A stretch of 9,406 nucleotides of DNA from Clostridia bacterium (GTDB lineage: Bacteria; Bacillota; Clostridia; Christensenellales; Aristaeellaceae): contig JAUNBY010000100.1 in assembly GCA_030526935.1 (NCBI GenBank), positions 1 to 9,406 on the forward strand, given 5' to 3'. The notes beneath the pieces are model-generated. The model had not been told where the DNA came from. It did no database searches and saw only the letters and a list, made by a program, of their open reading frames with translations. Every line of letters begins with the position of its first letter. The stretch's first letter is position 1. Shown piece by piece: positions 6,860 through 9,406 of this stretch. The position numbers and the translations under genes are program-made.

Positions 6860-7101
6860 AGCCGGCGATACCACAATACCGTTTCGCAAAGCGCGCAACG
6901 ATATTAACTCAATGAGAGCTTCAATCGGTTTCAGCTGAGGCATTCACGCGCTAGCCGCGCGAACAGGCGTTCTATGGCGGCCTTTCGCCACAGCTTAACG
7001 CCCTGTGGCCAAATATCGCGTGAACTAAAACGCGTGTGGCTACGTCTAACTGCCAAGGGTCATTTTACAGCCCTGTAGCACATAAACGGAGGAAACGCTT
7101 A
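6860..7101 (+). promoter_or_regulatory. Noncoding leader of the VanW-domain gene, structured 3' part
   Basis: No gene lies in these 242 bases. The 3' part contains four consecutive stems: CGCGC/GCGCG (6947-6951 with 6957-6961), ACAGGCGTT with AACGCCCTGT (6963-6971 with 6997-7006, one bulged C) enclosing TGGCG/CGCCA (6975-6979 with 6986-6990), CGCGT/ACGCG (7017-7021 with 7030-7034), and TGTGGCTAC with GTAGCACA (7035-7043 with 7075-7082, one bulge) enclosing AGGGT/GCCCT (7056-7060 with 7070-7074). The Shine-Dalgarno site begins 5 nt later. No U-run follows any stem, so none is an ordinary terminator. No good promoter was found. I recognise no known riboswitch class. Confidence 0.5.
7088..7093 (+). 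promoter_or_regulatory. Ribosome binding site of the VanW-domain gene
   Basis: GGAGGA, an excellent Shine-Dalgarno site, lies 8 nt before ATG 7102. It decides the start. The longer reading from GTG 7036 has no ribosome binding site, begins inside the last leader stem, and would add 22 residues that do not fit a membrane-anchor N-terminus. Confidence 0.85.
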
Positions 7102-8535
7102 ATGACATCCACCCAGGCCCGCCGAAGGAAGAACAGAAAACAATACGCCATGCGCGGACTTATGGACGTTATAAAGATGACGGCGGTAATGGCGGTGATA
7201 GTATTCGCGGCCATATTCGCCATACGCGCTAACAACGCCGTCCCCTCGCAGGATACTTTTTGCGAGGGCGTATACGTAAACGGGGTGTCGCTTGGAGGCA
7301 TGACCTACGACGAAGGATATAACCTTCTGGTATCCCAGGTCGAAAAGCGCCTCAACGAGGATTCGTTCATACTCTATTACGGCGACAAGCAATGGACGTT
7401 CACCCCGTCGGAATTTAACGCCCAGCTCGATTTGACCGAGCAGATAAGCCTCGCCTGGAACTTTGGCCATACCGGTTCCGCCCGCGAGCGCCGCGAGCAG
7501 GCCGCGCAGGTGCTTGAGAATCCCATACATTACGACAGCGAGATTCAGTACGACGTCGTAATGCTCGAGGATTTCATACGCGCCATAAAGTCGGAAATAG
7601 AAATAGAGCCGGTCAATGCGGAGATGATAGTCGATACCGACGAAATAATGACCATAATCCCCTCGCAGAACGGCCTGACGCTCTCCACGGGAACGCTTCG
7701 CAACATACTCGACCGCTGCATAATGAACGGCGAGCCAAGGATAATAGAGTTGCAGCCGCAGGTGTGGGAGCCAGATATAACGACGGAAATCCTGCAGGCG
7801 AATTCCGTTTTGATAGCCACCTGCCGCACGAGCACCGAAACCAGCCGCACCGCGAGGACTAAGAACATCCGCCGCGCGCTGAGCTTCTTCAACGGCTTCG
7901 TGGTCAACCCCGGAGAGACGGTTTCGTTTAACCAGGTCGTGGGAAAGCGCACCCTGGCAAACGGCTTTTATAAGTCACCGGAATACGACGGGACGACCGT
8001 CATAACCGGCATAGGCGGAGGAACCTGCCAGGCCGCGAGTACGCTCTACGGCGCGCTTTTGCGGGCGAATATAGACGTTGACGTCAGGTATAATCACTCC
8101 ATGACCGTGAGCTATTGCCGGCCAAGCCTCGACGCCACCGTGTCGGACTCGAAGGATTTGCGCTTTACCAACCGCCTCGACTTTCCGATATACATCTACA
8201 CAAGCGTCGATTCTTCCCGCGCCGAGGTCAAGATATACGGCCCGCCCTGCGAGTACGAGATATCCCTCGAAAGCGAGATAACCGAGATAGTCGAGCCGAA
8301 GGGCCGCAAGTTTGAAAAGGATACGACCGGCGAATACGTCTACTATACCACCGATGAACCCGTCCTCAAGGAAGAGGGCAAACAGGGAATGAAAAGCCGA
8401 GGCTACCGCGTCTATACCGATAAGGAAACGGGCGAGGTCGTCGAAAGGCAGGATCTGGGTCTCGACCGCTATTACGCGATGCAGCCAACCTATTGGATAG
8501 GCGTACACGACCCGTCGGAAGAAATGGTTTACTGA
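7102..8535 (+). CDS. Membrane-anchored VanW-domain cell-envelope protein
   Basis: The 477-residue protein has a basic N-terminus (RRRK, 7-10) and one hydrophobic segment (about 26-41), giving an N-in anchor with the rest outside. Residues 50-200 resemble the peptidoglycan-binding-like region that precedes VanW in Clostridia proteins: G-V-x-V-N-G-V-x-L-G-G-M-T, later AWNFGHTGSARER. The VanW domain follows at about 250-385. It has N-P-G-E-T-V-S-F-N, G-K-R-T, the core GGGTCQAASTLY with C309, then N-H-S with H332, and D-A-T-V. The C-terminal 85 residues look like a diverged G5-like region. The exact activity of VanW domains is not settled; a wall-related role is the safe call. It is named after a vancomycin cluster gene, but no vanR/S/H/A/X partner is present, so antibiotic resistance should not be inferred. 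Its long structured leader suggests its expression is controlled separately. Confidence 0.92.
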   Translation: MTSTQARRRKNRKQYAMRGLMDVIKMTAVMAVIVFAAIFAIRANNAVPSQDTFCEGVYVNGVSLGGMTYDEGYNLLVSQVEKRLNEDSFILYYGDKQWTFTPSEFNAQLDLTEQISLAWNFGHTGSARERREQAAQVLENPIHYDSEIQYDVVMLEDFIRAIKSEIEIEPVNAEMIVDTDEIMTIIPSQNGLTLSTGTLRNILDRCIMNGEPRIIELQPQVWEPDITTEILQANSVLIATCRTSTETSRTARTKNIRRALSFFNGFVVNPGETVSFNQVVGKRTLANGFYKSPEYDGTTVITGIGGGTCQAASTLYGALLRANIDVDVRYNHSMTVSYCRPSLDATVSDSKDLRFTNRLDFPIYIYTSVDSSRAEVKIYGPPCEYEISLESEITEIVEPKGRKFEKDTTGEYVYYTTDEPVLKEEGKQGMKSRGYRVYTDKETGEVVERQDLGLDRYYAMQPTYWIGVHDPSEEMVY

Positions 8536-8709
8536 CGCGTCCGGCATCCCGCATCGTAGTTTTCTCGAATCAGGTTTCGCGCTTTGCGCGATGGCGTTGC
8601 CGCCGGTTTGCCCGGCCGCGGCGCGGTTACATAGATAAACGTTCCGGGCGCCCCGCCGGGCGGTATGGGGGCGCGCGGATACGCAACTTTGGAAGGAGAG
8701 TTGGAAGGA
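8536..8709 (+). promoter_or_regulatory. GC-rich prs leader
   Basis: This 174-nt gap has no convincing gene beyond possible 5' extensions of prs. It contains the perfect stem CGCGC-TTT-GCGCG (8578-8590), GGCG-TTGC-CGCC (8593-8604), and a 6-bp pairing GCCCGG (8610-8615) with CCGGGC (8644-8649). No stem is followed by a U-run. A/T-richer TTACATAGATAAA (8627-8639) could hold a -10 element, but no good -35 accompanies it. Confidence 0.35.
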
Positions 8710-9406
8710 TTGTACGACGGCGGAAACATAGCAGTGTTTGCCGGCAGCGGGGGATATCCGTTTGCCAAACGAATGTGTGAGTACATGGGTCAGCCTCTGC
8801 GCTCGTCGCAGGTAATACGTTTTTCGGACGGAAACACGTTCGTGAGGGTCAACGAGTCTGTCAGAGACCGCAACGTTCATCTGGTTCAGCCAATAGCTAC
8901 CAATCCAAACGACGAGTTTGTCGAGATACTTTTCTTTATGGACGCTTTCAAGCGCTCAAACGCCCACACCGTCACTCTCGTCATGCCCTATTTCGGCTAT
9001 GCGAAGGGCGATAAGAAGGACGAGCCGCGCGTGTCGATACGCGCTCGCGTTTGCGCGGAGTCGATGGAACTGGCCGGGTGCGACCGCTTTATTACGATGG
9101 ATTTGCACTCGCCGCAGGTGCAGGGCTTTTTCAAGAAGCCCATGGATCACCTGTATGCGCTGCCCATGCTTTGCGAGGTAGCAAAGCGTATAGTCGATAT
9201 TGGCAACGCCGTTATAGTCTCTCCTGACGCGGGTTTTGCCAAACAGGCAAGAAAATTCGGCACCTGGCTCAACCTCCCCATCGCCATAGGAGATAAGCAG
9301 CGCACAGATCACACCGAAAACGCGCAGGTGCTTGAAATTCTGGGCGACGTTTCGGGCAAGAACTGTATAATCGTCGACGACTTCACGACCTCCGGCGGAA
9401 CGCTGG
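8710..9406 (+). CDS. prs: Ribose-phosphate pyrophosphokinase, 3' end cut by window
   Basis: Prs makes PRPP from ribose-5-phosphate and ATP for purine, pyrimidine, His, Trp and NAD synthesis and for salvage enzymes such as Hpt. The 232 codons present cover the N-terminal domain and most of the catalytic one. RFSDG is at 37-41, PYFGYAKGDKK at 93-103, MDLH with H133 at 130-133, and SPDAG at 171-175. The catalytic loop DKQR (195-198) keeps Lys and Arg but has Gln where the usual motif is DKRR. The ribose-phosphate loop is VDDFTTSGGTL (222-232), unlike the usual DDxIDTAGT of class I enzymes. The start is uncertain. TTG 8710 lies 11 nt after AAGGAG (8693-8698) and gives the N-terminus closest to the family. 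TTG 8701 is too near that site, and ATG 8665 is in frame but lacks a Shine-Dalgarno site. Residue numbers assume 8710. Confidence 0.92.
   Translation, partial: MYDGGNIAVFAGSGGYPFAKRMCEYMGQPLRSSQVIRFSDGNTFVRVNESVRDRNVHLVQPIATNPNDEFVEILFFMDAFKRSNAHTVTLVMPYFGYAKGDKKDEPRVSIRARVCAESMELAGCDRFITMDLHSPQVQGFFKKPMDHLYALPMLCEVAKRIVDIGNAVIVSPDAGFAKQARKFGTWLNLPIAIGDKQRTDHTENAQVLEILGDVSGKNCIIVDDFTTSGGTL

Noticed and set aside
6975..7009. Intrinsic terminator after the secreted beta-helix gene
   Set aside because: The stems are good, but no run of U residues follows any of them.
7043..7082. Twister-like ribozyme in the leader (a CTAACTGCCAA word resembles part of one)
   Set aside because: The conserved downstream loop and pseudoknot-forming elements of twister RNAs are absent, so the match is a short coincidence.
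7036..7101. Longer start (GTG 7036) for the VanW-domain protein
   Set aside because: There is no Shine-Dalgarno site, the added 22 residues are unlike the family, and GGAGGA lies at the right distance before ATG 7102.
7102..8535. Vancomycin resistance function
   Set aside because: VanW domains are widespread in non-resistant Clostridia, and no vanRS sensor pair, vanH/A ligase set or vanX dipeptidase is present in the window.
8493..8780. A 95-codon + strand frame spanning the end of the VanW-domain gene and the start of prs
   Set aside because: It overlaps both genes in another frame, is extremely Arg-rich, and has no Shine-Dalgarno site.
7975..8880. A 301-codon open frame on the - strand, opposite the VanW-domain gene and prs
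   Set aside because: It runs antisense across two real genes and their gap, shows no known domain, and has shadow-like composition.

Overview
The window looks like a chromosomal segment of a Gram-positive-type bacterium, most likely a Clostridia-like Firmicute. Two things suggest this: the tilS-hpt-ftsH gene order, which is typical of Firmicutes, and a membrane-anchored VanW-domain protein of the kind common in Clostridia. The DNA is moderately GC-rich by eye. It uses the ATA isoleucine and AGG/AGA arginine codons heavily in all genes and has purine-rich Shine-Dalgarno sites. I cannot name a genus. All convincing genes lie on the + strand.

Layout. 1-119: noncoding or the tail of an unidentified upstream gene, with a candidate promoter. 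120-4056: a tight cluster of tilS (tRNA-Ile lysidine synthase), hpt (hypoxanthine phosphoribosyltransferase, overlapping tilS by 19 nt) and ftsH (membrane AAA+ zinc protease, TTG start 5 nt after hpt). 4151-6859: a 902-residue secreted protein of unknown function. It is predicted to be a right-handed beta-helix built from three homologous modules, with a cysteine-rich first module. 6860-7101: a 242-nt noncoding stretch whose 3' part folds on paper into four consecutive hairpins ending just before a strong ribosome binding site. 7102-8535: a VanW-domain cell-envelope protein with one N-terminal membrane anchor. 8536-8709: a GC-rich leader. 8710-9406: the first 232 codons of a ribose-phosphate pyrophosphokinase (prs), cut by the window edge.

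How the genes fit together. tilS, hpt and ftsH are housekeeping functions: decoding of AUA codons (notable because ATA codons are abundant here), purine salvage using PRPP, and membrane protein quality control. prs makes the PRPP that hpt consumes. The beta-helix protein and the VanW-domain protein are both predicted to act outside the membrane and sit between these housekeeping genes. They are the accessory part of the window.

The least explained elements are the three-module secreted protein with its roughly 22-residue cysteine ladder, and the structured leader before the VanW-domain gene. I saw no tRNA, rRNA, CRISPR array, insertion sequence, phage gene or U-tract intrinsic terminator.
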